Below, in pieces: positions 35,615 to 44,949 of a stretch of DNA of 64,000 bases (the first letter of the stretch is position 1; each line of letters opens with the position of its first letter). A model generated the notes under the pieces. It made no database searches. It worked only from the letters and a program-made list of their open reading frames with translations, and had not been told where the DNA came from. A program made the position numbers and the translations under genes. The DNA is taken from contig NZ_BBYF01000007.1 in assembly GCF_001894745.1 (NCBI RefSeq), forward strand, positions 124,001 through 188,000, in the 5' to 3' direction. Origin of the DNA: Paenibacillus sp. NAIST15-1. Lineage in GTDB: Bacteria > Bacillota > Bacilli > Paenibacillales > Paenibacillaceae.

Positions 35615-37705
35615 TTAGCGCGGAATCGGCTGAGCAAGCAATGTGCTGATCAAGGCAGCTGCTTCTTGCTTGAGCATGCTGCGTTTGGCTTCATAATTCA
35701 GAGTGCCATCTGCGTTAGCTTTAATTTCGGGGCCGTATTTGTGCATAGCGGCAGCATACTTGACACCGTCTAATGCCCAGACGTCAGTATCGCCAACCAG
35801 TTTCGCTTCTTGCACTGGAGATCCGAACACTTGGGCGATTCGCCACGCAATCATTGCCGCTTCTTGCCGTTGAATGGGTTGATCAGGTCGGAAGAGCTCA
35901 CCTGATGCTCCGGTGATAAGCCCCAGCTCATACGCCGTTTGAACGTCTTTGGCAGCCCAGTGGCCTTTCATATCGGTGAAGGAGACTGCGTTCAACGAAG
36001 GCTGCATGCGCAAGCACTGCATGAGCATGGAGACGAATTCAGCCCTCGTTATGGTAGAGGAGGGACGGAACTGTCCTTGATGTTCGGATACTCCACTCCT
36101 CATCATGATATCTTGAATGTATCCATAATACGGATGATTCTTGTCGATATCTGAATAGAGGACTTTAGGAACAGTGAGCTTCTCGAACCATGCTACGTTG
36201 CTGTTATCCATGTAGGAAATTTCCCCATTGTCTTCCTGTTTGAAGCCAACTAACTTTCCATGATCCGTACGGAACAGCCATGGTTCGATCTGAGTCAATG
36301 GATGGGTTCCGTAGAATGGATCGATAAGGGATAATTTTTTGTCAGATTGCTCAGCAATTTGAACGACCTGGATGCCCATCCGAAGATTACGGTAGTGGCC
36401 AACTAGCTTGCTTTTCACCTCTTGCGAGGGCTCTGTTTTCGGTTGGGCAGGCCGTTTGTCCGGATAATAGTGATTCATAAAGGAACGAAATACCGTGTTG
36501 CGATAATCTACACTAGAGTCTTCGTTGGAATTGTATGCGACCAAAAAGCCGACATTTTGTTCTGGCAAGAGACTTAACCAAGAGCCGAACCCTGGAAGAT
36601 TTCCACCCTTGCTTATGACGGTTTCACCATGATAGGCTTCTTGAAACAAGGATTCGAAGCCGTATGTCGTATTCGGAATTTTCGGATGAGCGGATACACG
36701 GATTTTTACCATCTCGCGTACGGTTTCAGGCTGTAAGATTCGCTGCCCCTTGTACGTACCGCCATTTAAAAGCGCGATCATAAATTTAGCCATATCCGCA
36801 CCGGTTGATACAAGGCTCCCGTCGGGGCCGTCTGCGGGAGATACCTCGTAATAAGGAAGAACTTCACCTGTCTTCTTATAGCTTGTCGCTAGATCCTTCT
36901 TAGCATCAGGCGTCATCACGAAGCTGCTGTTCGTCATTCCAAGAGGCTGCAAAATATGCTGCATGCCATATTCATGGAAAGGAGCTCCAGTTATGCGCTC
37001 AACGAGATAGCCTTGAAGGCGAAAGGCGAAATTGTCATAGCTGTATACAGTGCCTGGCTTGCGTACAACCGTTGGCATATACTTGCGAATATACTCAGCA
37101 TTCGTCTTGACTGCCATGTCGTCCGGAGCTTCAGGGTAGTCGAAACCAGTCGTGTGCGTCATGAGATGCTCAGCTGTTAATGACCCTTCGACTTTTCGAG
37201 GAATGGCGACATCCCCCATGTACGCGCTGATGTCTTTCTTCAGATCAATCTTACCCTGCTCGGCGAGCTGAAGCAGGGCCAATGATGCGAAGGGCTTCGT
37301 TATGGAAGCAAATCTTAGAATCGTATGATCGGGATCCATGGACTTTTTGGTTTCTATATCTGCATAGCCATACCCTTTGCTTAATAAGACTTGCCCATCC
37401 TTGACGACGACAAAGACAGCTCCCGGAAGCTTCTTCATTGAAGGTGAGGAAAATAACTTGTCAGCAAATGCTTCAACCTCCTTAGGATCGGAGGGGCCAT
37501 TAGTCACGATTGATGGGATCGAGGCTTGTGTGTTCCGTACTACTGTGCTTGCGGACGGGGAAGATTCTGTACTCGAATCAGCCGCATACGCAGGAGCGAC
37601 AGTTGTGAGTGCCACGGCAAGTGAGAGTATTATCATCAGCTTCCGAGCACGACGATGATTCAGATTAGGGCTGGCAGATGTTCTTTCTGAAGAATGTGGT
37701 TGCAT
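35615..37705 (-). CDS. S-layer-anchored serine hydrolase (beta-lactamase family, PBP4*-like)
   Basis: A 696-residue surface protein. Signal peptide at residues 24-45 (ending APAYAAD), then a class C beta-lactamase/D-Ala-D-Ala peptidase-like domain with the SxxK motif in FASITKPFASL, the YxN motif in YSYDNFAF and the HTG/KTG equivalent in ISKGGNLPGFG. After a small lipocalin-like insert, the last 170 residues hold SLH repeats (YGYIQDIMMRSGVSE, SFTDMKGHWAAKDVQ, a third degenerate one), which bind pyruvylated cell-wall polymer. It may act on peptidoglycan peptides or esters. GGAGGAGAG precedes the ATG at 37705. Confidence 0.88.
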   Translation of the reverse strand: MQPHSSERTSASPNLNHRRARKLMIILSLAVALTTVAPAYAADSSTESSPSASTVVRNTQASIPSIVTNGPSDPKEVEAFADKLFSSPSMKKLPGAVFVVVKDGQVLLSKGYGYADIETKKSMDPDHTILRFASITKPFASLALLQLAEQGKIDLKKDISAYMGDVAIPRKVEGSLTAEHLMTHTTGFDYPEAPDDMAVKTNAEYIRKYMPTVVRKPGTVYSYDNFAFRLQGYLVERITGAPFHEYGMQHILQPLGMTNSSFVMTPDAKKDLATSYKKTGEVLPYYEVSPADGPDGSLVSTGADMAKFMIALLNGGTYKGQRILQPETVREMVKIRVSAHPKIPNTTYGFESLFQEAYHGETVISKGGNLPGFGSWLSLLPEQNVGFLVAYNSNEDSSVDYRNTVFRSFMNHYYPDKRPAQPKTEPSQEVKSKLVGHYRNLRMGIQVVQIAEQSDKKLSLIDPFYGTHPLTQIEPWLFRTDHGKLVGFKQEDNGEISYMDNSNVAWFEKLTVPKVLYSDIDKNHPYYGYIQDIMMRSGVSEHQGQFRPSSTITRAEFVSMLMQCLRMQPSLNAVSFTDMKGHWAAKDVQTAYELGLITGASGELFRPDQPIQRQEAAMIAWRIAQVFGSPVQEAKLVGDTDVWALDGVKYAAAMHKYGPEIKANADGTLNYEAKRSMLKQEAAALISTLLAQPIPR

Positions 37706-37917
37706 GTTTCTCTCCTCCAATATGGATAAGGATTAATGGAGACTGAACTTGCGAGTACATATGAGACTGTGTCATTCTTGCACGGTACTTCAATTGCTGA
37801 GCATCTATTTGCGCTGTTTTTTAGTAAATATGGGCTCATGCTGAAAATCTTCTTACTTGCATGAAGGAGATAGATTGAGTTACTGTGGGTTAACCATTCT
37901 TTTTTTGTTGGTTTGAG

Positions 37918-37945
37918 TTGGTTATGATAGAAATCATAGTATAAT
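37918..37945 (+). promoter_or_regulatory. Predicted tldD-tldE promoter with embedded palindrome
   Basis: TTGGTT at 37918-37923 and TATAAT at 37940-37945 with a 16-base spacer. The spacer contains TATGAT-N4-ATCATA (37923-37938), a candidate repressor site. A 170-base untranslated leader follows; nothing else was seen in 37706-38114. Confidence 0.5.
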
Positions 37946-38114
37946 CATTTACATATAGAAGAGAGGCATTCATCGAGTTACCTATCGAGCTACACGAATT
38001 AATAGGCTACGCGTCATCGAAGATGTTGCGAAAATGGTTCGTTAGGGATATCCTCTGCTTCGACATACATACATATGCAACTAAGAAATCTAGCTTACAA
38101 GGAGGGCACAGTTT

Positions 38115-39503
38115 ATGCTTCATCCGTCGTTAATTGAGAATGTGCTTACCGCCGCTTTAGCAACTGGCGGGGATTTTGCTGAGGTATTTATGGAAGATCG
38201 GACGACGTCTAGCTTGGGGATGATTGGTGGGATCGTAGAACATGCACTTGGCGGTCGAGATTATGGCGTCGGCATACGCATATTCAACGGGGTGTTCGCG
38301 GTATATGCGTATACGAATGATTGCACCGCAGATAATCTGATCAAGGTAGCTGCTTCAGCTGCACAAGCGATCCGTGGTCAAACCAGAGATATTGTGATTG
38401 ATTTGCGTCGAGCTACCATTGCTGATCTTCATCCTGTTCTTATTCCGCCGAATGAAGTAGGGAAGGGACGCAAAATAGAATGGATGAGGCGCGCGCATGA
38501 ATCATCCAAGGCGTACAGCCCGACGATTACGCAAACCTCGATAGCACTGAATAACTGGGTACAAGATATTTGCATTGCCAATTCCGAAGGACTGCTGGTG
38601 GAAGATCGCAGGACCTATACGAGAATGAGCTTCAGCTCGATTGCTGAAGCGGGGGGCGTCAAGCAAGGAGGATATGTCGCTCCTGGTGCTCACGCGGGTC
38701 TGGAGTTAATCGACTCAATGAATATTGATTGGTACGCAAGAGAAGCGTCCCGTATCGCGACTACAATGGTAGGCGCCGGCTATGCGCCGAGCGGCAAGCT
38801 GCCGGTTATTATCGATAATGCCTTTGGCGGTGTCCTATTCCATGAGGCATGCGGGCATGGACTTGAGGCGACAGCTGTGGCGAAGAAGGCTTCTGTGTTC
38901 GCCGACAAGCTCGGTGAGCAAGTGGCGTCTCCACTTGTAACTGCCATTGATGACGGGACGATTCCGAACGCATGGGGCTCACTGAATATCGACGATGAAG
39001 GATCGCCAACACAGCGTAATGTGCTCATCGAGAATGGGGTGCTGAAGGGCTATTTGATTGATAAGCTGGGCAGCCGCAAGATGGGAATACCGTCAACGGG
39101 ATCTGGCCGCCGGCAATCCTATCAATTTGCACCGACCTCCCGCATGAATAACACCTACATTGCAGCAGGTCATTCCACACCGGAAGAGATTATTGCCAAT
39201 ACAGAGTATGGCCTGTATGCCAAGACAATGGGCGGAGGCTCCGTGAATACAGCGACAGGTGAATTCAATTTTGCGGTCAATGAAGGCTACATCGTGCGCA
39301 ACGGAAAGATCGAAGAACCGGTCAAAGGTGCAACGCTCATCGGCAAGGGAATCGATGTTCTCCAGAAAATTGATATGGTAGGCAACAATCTAGATCACGG
39401 TCAAGGCATGTGCGGCTCATTGAGCGGCAGTATTCCCGTCAATTGCGGTCAGCCAATGCTTCGTGTATCCAGCATGACGGTTGGCGGAAGAAAGGGGGAA
39501 TAA
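38115..39503 (+). CDS. tldD: TldD-family metalloprotease subunit
   Basis: A 462-residue protein of the TldD/PmbA family. The zinc site is clear: HEACGH at residues 243-248, with the third ligand expected from the Cys of GQGMCGSLSG near the C-terminus. TldD and TldE form a heterodimeric protease with a closed chamber that digests unfolded peptides, matures peptide natural products and degrades CcdA-type antitoxins in E. coli. AAGGAGG precedes the ATG. The TldE gene starts four bases after its stop. Confidence 0.92.
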   Translation: MLHPSLIENVLTAALATGGDFAEVFMEDRTTSSLGMIGGIVEHALGGRDYGVGIRIFNGVFAVYAYTNDCTADNLIKVAASAAQAIRGQTRDIVIDLRRATIADLHPVLIPPNEVGKGRKIEWMRRAHESSKAYSPTITQTSIALNNWVQDICIANSEGLLVEDRRTYTRMSFSSIAEAGGVKQGGYVAPGAHAGLELIDSMNIDWYAREASRIATTMVGAGYAPSGKLPVIIDNAFGGVLFHEACGHGLEATAVAKKASVFADKLGEQVASPLVTAIDDGTIPNAWGSLNIDDEGSPTQRNVLIENGVLKGYLIDKLGSRKMGIPSTGSGRRQSYQFAPTSRMNNTYIAAGHSTPEEIIANTEYGLYAKTMGGGSVNTATGEFNFAVNEGYIVRNGKIEEPVKGATLIGKGIDVLQKIDMVGNNLDHGQGMCGSLSGSIPVNCGQPMLRVSSMTVGGRKGE

Positions 39504-39506
39504 ACG

Positions 39507-40856
39507 ATGGCATTGGAGATTGCAGCATTTCAACAGCATCTATTTGAAGAAGGGCGTAAACAAGGCTGCGTGAAGATGGAAGTCTATTATGAACAGATTC
39601 GTTCAACTTCTGTGCGTGTCTCTAAGGGAGATATCGACGCATTTACAATTAAGGAGACGGGCGGCGTCTCATTTCGTGGTGAATTCAACGGCAAAATGGG
39701 CTATGCCTATTCGGAAAGATTAGAAACGGATGTCATTGCATTTCTGATTGAAGAAGCAAGAAGTAATGCGTATGCACTCGAAAGTAGCGAAATAGACCAG
39801 TTGTTCCCTGGAGCACCCACTTATCAGCAGGTCAAAACCCATGAAGCGGAGCTGCTGCTTACGGCTCCACAGCTTCTCATTGATGCAGCGATGGACATGG
39901 AGCGAATCGCGCTAGCATCCGATGAACGGATTACCTTAGTGAGAAGCTCTTCCGTTACGCTCACTGAGAATGAGGTCACGATCGCTAATACAGAGGGGTT
40001 GAATTGTAGCGCATTATACAGCACTGCAGTTGGCAGCCTATCCGTTGTGGCGACACAATCTGGCCAGACGACGACAGGCGATTGGTTCGATTACTCCATG
40101 GAACGCTTCGAGGATATCGACTTCGAGGCTATTGCTCACAAGGCAGTTGAGGAAGCGGTGTCGAAGCTGGGGGCGGATACCATATTGTCCGATCAATATC
40201 CAGTTATATTCCGTCATGATGCAGCCAGCAAGCTGCTAGGTTCTTATACGTCCATCTTCTCGGCAGAGGCGGTAAATAAGGGCTTCTCAGGCTTGAAGGA
40301 TAAGATCGGTGAGCAGATAGCGGGAAGTAATGTCACCCTTGTGGATGACCCGCTCATGAATGGCGTTCTGGGTGCTTGCTCGTTCGATGCAGAGGGGTAT
40401 GCCTGCACATGTACGGAAGTGATTAAGGAAGGCAAGCTGCTCACTTATTTGCATAATGGGAAGACGGCAAGCAAGGCAGGTTTGGTCTCAACAGGTCATG
40501 CCTCTAAGGGCGGGTACCGCGGTAAAATCGGTATTGCGCCTCACAATATGTATGTACTTCCAGGTTCGACGGCGCTTGAGGACATGATTGCAGGCATGGA
40601 GAGAGGTGTAATGATTGTACAACTCCAAGGTCTGCACGCGGGGACGAATGCCGTATCCGGCGAATTCTCGTTATCCTGCACCGGCTTCCTTATCGAGCAG
40701 GGGAGAGTCGTACGTCCTGTCAATCAAATCACGGTATCCGGCAACTTGTTCGAGATGTTGAAGCAGATAGAGGTTGTAGGCAGTGATATCCGATTCACAG
40801 GCAGATGTAATGCGCCATCATTGAAGGTAAAGGGCTTGACGATCTCAGGAGCATAA
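39507..40856 (+). CDS. tldE: TldE/PmbA-family protease subunit
   Basis: A 449-residue partner of TldD. It has the PmbA N-terminal domain (EVYYEQIRSTSVRVSKGDID as MEVYYEQIRST... , adapted) and a C-terminal domain that keeps the fold (VIFRHDAASKLLGSYTSIFS, GLHAGTNAVSGEFSLSCTGF) but replaces the zinc-binding histidines, as in known TldE. It acts with TldD as an A/B dimer. GGGGGAATAAACG lies before the ATG; tight spacing implies coupled translation. Confidence 0.9.
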   Translation: MALEIAAFQQHLFEEGRKQGCVKMEVYYEQIRSTSVRVSKGDIDAFTIKETGGVSFRGEFNGKMGYAYSERLETDVIAFLIEEARSNAYALESSEIDQLFPGAPTYQQVKTHEAELLLTAPQLLIDAAMDMERIALASDERITLVRSSSVTLTENEVTIANTEGLNCSALYSTAVGSLSVVATQSGQTTTGDWFDYSMERFEDIDFEAIAHKAVEEAVSKLGADTILSDQYPVIFRHDAASKLLGSYTSIFSAEAVNKGFSGLKDKIGEQIAGSNVTLVDDPLMNGVLGACSFDAEGYACTCTEVIKEGKLLTYLHNGKTASKAGLVSTGHASKGGYRGKIGIAPHNMYVLPGSTALEDMIAGMERGVMIVQLQGLHAGTNAVSGEFSLSCTGFLIEQGRVVRPVNQITVSGNLFEMLKQIEVVGSDIRFTGRCNAPSLKVKGLTISGA

Positions 40857-40887
40857 ATCTGAAGCAAATGCAACACAGGAATTGGAT

Positions 40888-40917
40888 TTGACAGGAAAGA
40901 AGCCCGCTTTCTATAAT
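40888..40917 (+). promoter_or_regulatory. Strong predicted promoter of brnQ
   Basis: TTGACA at 40888-40893 and TATAAT at 40912-40917, both perfect consensus, spacer 18 bases. Confidence 0.75.
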
Positions 40918-40961
40918 GAATTGTTATAATAAGGTCGGTAGATAACAGCAGGAGATGCAGC

Positions 40962-42314
40962 ATGACTGAACTATCAAAAAAAGAAACGTTTGTTTTTGGG
41001 TTAATGTTATTTGCTTTATTCTTTGGTGCAGGTAACCTCATATTCCCACCTGCGGTGGGATATGCGGCAGGTTCAAGTGTATGGCAGGCGATGGTAGGGT
41101 TCTTAATTACCTCAGTAGGACTGCCGATTCTAGGTGTTGCAGCAATCGCTAAATCTGGTGATTTGCAGTCGCTTACAAATCGCGTCCACCCAGGATTTGG
41201 GTTTGTGTTTACGCTAATTACGTATTTAGCGCTAGGGCCGTTTCTCGTCATTCCGCGTGCCGGCAGCGTAGCGTTTGAGATGGGAACAGTCCCACTCCTT
41301 CCAGAGCCGCTTCGAACAAGCGGCTGGTCATTATTGACGTATTCCGTGATTTATTTTGTCATCAGCTATTGGTTGTGCTTGAATCCATCGAAGCTGTTCG
41401 AGCGCATCGGCAAAATACTGACACCGATATTGTTGGTGATGATTATTATCGTCTTCATTCAAAGTTTATTCCATCCGCTCGGGGACTATGGTATGCCTGC
41501 AGAAGGGTATGTACAATATGCTGCTTTTAAGGGTGGTATAGATGGTTACTCAACGATGGATGCCTTGTCTGCTCTATTGCTTGGTAGTGTCGTCGTATCG
41601 GCAATACGCAAGCGTGGCGTTACGAACACACAGAAGCTGTCTGCCATCACGATTAAGGCTGGGCTGATCGCAGGTGTATGTCTCGCCATCATTTACATGA
41701 TGATCGGGTACCTTGGATCCACGAGCCATTCTGTAATCGAAGGGGCTGCGAATGGCGGTCAAATATTGACTGCAATCGTGCTATTCTTATTTGGCAAATG
41801 GGGCACCGTACTGCTTGGGATTGTATTCCTTCTTGCTTGCTTAACGACTTCGGTCGGCCTGTTGGCAGCGTGTGGAGAGTACTTCCATTCCATTATGCCG
41901 CGGATTTCGTATAACAAGTGGATTGGAATCTTATGTGTCGTAAGTGTAGCCGTAACCAATTTGGGGCTTGATCAGATTATTTCATTTTCAGCGCCAATCG
42001 TGTCCGCCATTTACCCACTTACCATTGTCCTTATCATTTTGGCGTTGCTTCATCGCATGTTCCATGGACATTCAGCCGTATATATTGGCAGCTTGCTCGC
42101 AACTGCATTAATCAGCATTGTGGATGGCTTGAAGCAGGCGAATTTTGAAATGGGAGCGGTGGAGAGACTGTACAGCCATCTCCCGTGGTATACAGCTGGA
42201 CTTGGCTGGGTCGTTCCTGCCATTGCGGGGGCAATTATCGGCTATTTGTGGGCATTCGCTCGCAAGGAATCACAGGATAGTCAGCCAACCGAAGCAACGG
42301 AAGCAATTGAATAA
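40962..42314 (+). CDS. brnQ: Branched-chain amino acid transporter BrnQ (LIVCS family)
   Basis: A 450-residue protein with twelve predicted membrane helices. The N-terminal motif FGLMLFALFFGAGNLIFPP and the repeat GFLITSVGLPILGVAAIA are typical of BrnQ Na+(H+)/leucine-isoleucine-valine symporters; GPFLVIPRAGSVAFEMG and LTTSVGLLAACGEYF are further family segments. CAGGAGATG precedes the ATG. It has its own consensus promoter and terminator. Confidence 0.92.
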   Translation: MTELSKKETFVFGLMLFALFFGAGNLIFPPAVGYAAGSSVWQAMVGFLITSVGLPILGVAAIAKSGDLQSLTNRVHPGFGFVFTLITYLALGPFLVIPRAGSVAFEMGTVPLLPEPLRTSGWSLLTYSVIYFVISYWLCLNPSKLFERIGKILTPILLVMIIIVFIQSLFHPLGDYGMPAEGYVQYAAFKGGIDGYSTMDALSALLLGSVVVSAIRKRGVTNTQKLSAITIKAGLIAGVCLAIIYMMIGYLGSTSHSVIEGAANGGQILTAIVLFLFGKWGTVLLGIVFLLACLTTSVGLLAACGEYFHSIMPRISYNKWIGILCVVSVAVTNLGLDQIISFSAPIVSAIYPLTIVLIILALLHRMFHGHSAVYIGSLLATALISIVDGLKQANFEMGAVERLYSHLPWYTAGLGWVVPAIAGAIIGYLWAFARKESQDSQPTEATEAIE

Positions 42315-42329
42315 TGGTAGAGTGAGTAT

Positions 42330-42367
42330 AAGCTTAATTTCCTTAGTTAGGAGATTAAGCTTTTTTT
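42330..42367 (+). terminator. Rho-independent terminator after brnQ
   Basis: AAGCTTAAT / ATTAAGCTT with an inner TCCT/AGGA pair, followed by seven Ts. Confidence 0.87.
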
Positions 42368-42479
42368 CATCTCGCTGTATGAATTAACAGAAGGAATACA
42401 CGAACGGGGAGCGAATAGAATCAGGATATGTTGTCGAGCATTTGCTTAGGCAGTATGTAAGAAAGGGGATCAAGATACG

Positions 42480-43010
42480 ATGATCGTGAAAATGACACAT
42501 TCGAATAGGGATGATTACAATAAGCCAAACGACGACGGATTTACTGTGATTGGTCGGATTGTTCCCACCTATAAAAATGATACATGGTCTTATACAGAAG
42601 AACGATTTGATGAGCCGTATTTCAAGCAATATGAAGAGGAAGAATTTGATAACCGTTATATAGAGGACAAAGATAAGGCAGTGTTCTTCTATTACGGGGA
42701 GGACAGCTGCGTCGGACAAATGAAAATTTGTTCAAACTGGAATGGATTTGCGCTCATTGAACATATTCAAGTTGCAGCAGCTTGGAGGCACAAGGGAATT
42801 GGAACTGCATTATTGAAGACGGCTGTGGAATGGGCGATGCAAAATAACTGTGCGGGTCTTATGCTTGAGACACAGGATGTGAACATTCAAGCGTGTCGCT
42901 TATATGCCAAGTATGGCTTTGTCATTGGCGCAGTAGACAGTATGATGTATGCGAATTTTGCAACTGCGAAGGAAAGAGCGATTATTTGGTATTATAAGTT
43001 TTCGCGTTAG
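42480..43010 (+). CDS. satA: GNAT acetyltransferase, SatA-like (streptothricin type)
   Basis: A 176-residue GNAT enzyme. It shares the whole layout of Bacillus SatA/YyaR: an N-terminal DNRYIEDKDKAVFFYY, CVGQMKICSNWNGFALIE, the acetyl-CoA loop VAAAWRHKGIGTALL, GLMLETQDVNIQACRLYAKY and the closing YANFATAKERAIIWYYKF. SatA acetylates the beta-lysine moiety of streptothricin and so inactivates the drug; the same reaction is inferred here. AAAGGGGAT precedes the ATG by eight bases. Monocistronic. Confidence 0.85.
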   Translation: MIVKMTHSNRDDYNKPNDDGFTVIGRIVPTYKNDTWSYTEERFDEPYFKQYEEEEFDNRYIEDKDKAVFFYYGEDSCVGQMKICSNWNGFALIEHIQVAAAWRHKGIGTALLKTAVEWAMQNNCAGLMLETQDVNIQACRLYAKYGFVIGAVDSMMYANFATAKERAIIWYYKFSR

Positions 43011-43038
43011 TTGCAAGGGAATCATAACGGCTAGATGA

Positions 43039-43077
43039 AGCCTCCTTCTCCATAGGGCAGGCTTTTTTTTTTTTTTT
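43039..43077 (+). terminator. Terminator after satA with a 15-T tract
   Basis: A short AGCCT/AGGCT stem with a 15-base loop runs into an uninterrupted tract of fifteen Ts. Confidence 0.7.
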
Positions 43078-43286
43078 GCGCTGAAATAGTGCCTTTGTGT
43101 TGAAGCATGTGTTTTCGATTCGCTCTAATAAATGTGTTCGCAAGGTAGAATTACCGACCCTGAATATAAATGTGTCTTTAATGTGAAAAATATGTGTCAA
43201 TTCCGTTAACGTTAATGGTATAATAAGGAATGACAACAAAGAAACTTCATACAACCTATCATGCATATCAGAATGGGGCGGATGAA

Positions 43287-43739
43287 ATGAATTATCAGGT
43301 GAAGGTTCCTACGCGAACAAAAGCGATATTGGGTGGCTCTCTGTTATTCAGTGCCGGAATGCTGCAAATTGCGGCCATGACAGAGCGGACATTTCCTGTA
43401 TTGTTCTTCATGCAGATGGCGGTTATTGGCATTGTCATAATGTCATTGATCGCGGGAGCATACGCGACATGGGTTAAGCGGACAGTCGAAATACATCCAA
43501 CTTCAGACACGATTCGCTTGCATGGCAATGTGTATCATGCAAATGAGATCGAATCCATTAAGATAAAAGGCGTCAATTCCCCTGCAATCGGTATACAATT
43601 AAAATCGAAGCATATAATTCCGTTGAAATGTTGTTTTTCCTTCACGAAGGGAGAACAGCGTGGAAATGAGGAGCTTCTGAAATGGGCGGAACGCAATGGC
43701 GTTCCCGTGAAGCAAACGTACTTCATTACGTGGATCTAA
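43287..43739 (+). CDS. Small membrane protein of unknown function
   Basis: A 150-residue protein with two hydrophobic helices (about residues 13-30 and 40-62) followed by a soluble PH-like segment (VEIHPTSDTIRLHGNVYHAN, IKIKGVNSPAIGIQLKSK), as in bacterial YdbS/PH-type membrane proteins, though I cannot name the family with confidence. ATG 43287 follows GGGGCGG; an in-frame ATG at 43230 is less likely. The gene for an ABM-domain protein begins 36 bases after its stop. Confidence 0.65.
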   Translation: MNYQVKVPTRTKAILGGSLLFSAGMLQIAAMTERTFPVLFFMQMAVIGIVIMSLIAGAYATWVKRTVEIHPTSDTIRLHGNVYHANEIESIKIKGVNSPAIGIQLKSKHIIPLKCCFSFTKGEQRGNEELLKWAERNGVPVKQTYFITWI

Positions 43740-43774
43740 CGACAGATGTTATGCCAGGGAAGGGAGGCGCTGAA

Positions 43775-44077
43775 ATGATTCGAGAAGTTGCAACATTATC
43801 CATTAAGGCTGGTATGCGCAATGATTTCGAAAGCGCCTTCCGTCATGCATCTTCGATATTAGAAGCTGCAAGAGGGTATATCACACATGAATTGCATAAA
43901 TGTGTAGAGGCAGCCGATCGATACATAGTAATTGTACAGTGGCACTCTTTGAAAGAGCATGCGGTTGGTTTTCGTCATACCGTGCAATATGAACAATGGA
44001 ATGCGCTGCTGGAAGCTTATTATGAGTCACCTCCACAGGTGGAGCATTATGTGCAGATCCCGGTTCACTTGAAGTAG
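43775..44077 (+). CDS. Antibiotic biosynthesis monooxygenase (ABM) domain protein
   Basis: A 100-residue protein with the ferredoxin-like ABM fold: LSIKAGMRNDFESAFRHASS, then GYITHELHKCVEAADRYIVI and VQWHSLKEHAVGF. Such dimers act as small oxygenases or heme-degrading enzymes (HmoA/IsdG relatives), but the specific role is unknown. GGGAGG lies eight bases before ATG 43775; a longer frame reaches back into the preceding gene and is not needed. Likely co-transcribed with the membrane protein upstream. Confidence 0.78.
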   Translation: MIREVATLSIKAGMRNDFESAFRHASSILEAARGYITHELHKCVEAADRYIVIVQWHSLKEHAVGFRHTVQYEQWNALLEAYYESPPQVEHYVQIPVHLK

Positions 44078-44085
44078 TGTGTTTA

Positions 44086-44775
44086 TCATTTCATGTTGTC
44101 TACTCTTTTGTCTATATACAGCGTGCCGTCACGTTGTATCTCCGCATAGAAGATTTCCTCGATTTGCTCGGGAGAGCATCCAGCTTTACGCAGCGCTTGA
44201 CTTAACCATTCCTTCGTCAGGTTAAGGTCAAGTAGATTTTTATAGACGATAGAGCCATCAACGATAATCTCGGTAGGCATATACAATGTAGGCTGTACGC
44301 ACACTTTCAGGTCCTCTTTCGTAGGGGACTCTTTTTCGGCTTTTTTGAGCACACTCATTCTTCCATGCGGTTCCAGAATTGCATAATCAACATCTTGAAT
44401 GGAGAAGACATCCTTTTCGCGAAGCAGCATGCTAATATCGTCCATATTGAGATGCATGGACGCCATTGCTTTTTCGAGAATCTTTCCTTTTTTGATGACA
44501 ATGGTAGGTTCACCGTCTAAGAGTACGCGAATTCGTGGGAACTTTAAGGACAGCTTACCGATCCCTATTGTTAGCAGGCTCCATACTGTTAAGCTTATGA
44601 TTCCGTCAACAACGGAAATATGAGTCTCAATCGCGATATCCGCAGCGATAGAACCAAATGTGATTCCAGTGATGTAGTTGAATAAAGTAATGTGGCTCAT
44701 TTGTTTTTTGCCTAGCAATCGGCTAAATGCAAGCAAAGAGATGAATGCAAATATAGTACGAGCTATGATGTCCAC
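44086..44775 (-). CDS. DUF421 (YetF/YcaP-type) membrane protein
   Basis: A 229-residue protein with three N-terminal membrane helices (residues 1-75; LLAFSRLLGKKQMSHITLFNY and GITFGSIAADIAIE are family signatures) and two copies of the cytoplasmic YetF domain (PTIVIKKGKILEKAM and PTEIIVDGSIVYKNL). The family is common in Bacillus spore-formers; one role described is in germination or membrane stress, not settled. The GTG at 44775 has AAAGGAG nine bases before it; the longer frame has no site. Confidence 0.86.
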   Translation of the reverse strand: MDIIARTIFAFISLLAFSRLLGKKQMSHITLFNYITGITFGSIAADIAIETHISVVDGIISLTVWSLLTIGIGKLSLKFPRIRVLLDGEPTIVIKKGKILEKAMASMHLNMDDISMLLREKDVFSIQDVDYAILEPHGRMSVLKKAEKESPTKEDLKVCVQPTLYMPTEIIVDGSIVYKNLLDLNLTKEWLSQALRKAGCSPEQIEEIFYAEIQRDGTLYIDKRVDNMK

Positions 44776-44949
44776 GGATGCACGCTCCTTTGTAATTGGA
44801 GTTTGTCCCACCCTCTTTGATATTATTCGAATATAAGTCCTGACTACGGATACATAGAGTACGTTCTTTGCAGCAAAAGGCTAAATGATCATCCATCTAC
44901 ATAGGATATAGGGTTGCTGAAGCTGCTATAGATGAGGGGGATATACATA

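Noticed and set aside
40724-41251. A 175-codon minus-strand frame opposite tldE and brnQ
   Set aside because: Overlaps two well-supported genes and a consensus promoter on the other strand; no ribosome binding site.
42982-43266. Minus-strand frame with a poly-lysine run
   Set aside because: The lysines come from the 15-T terminator tract of satA; shadow of non-coding sequence.
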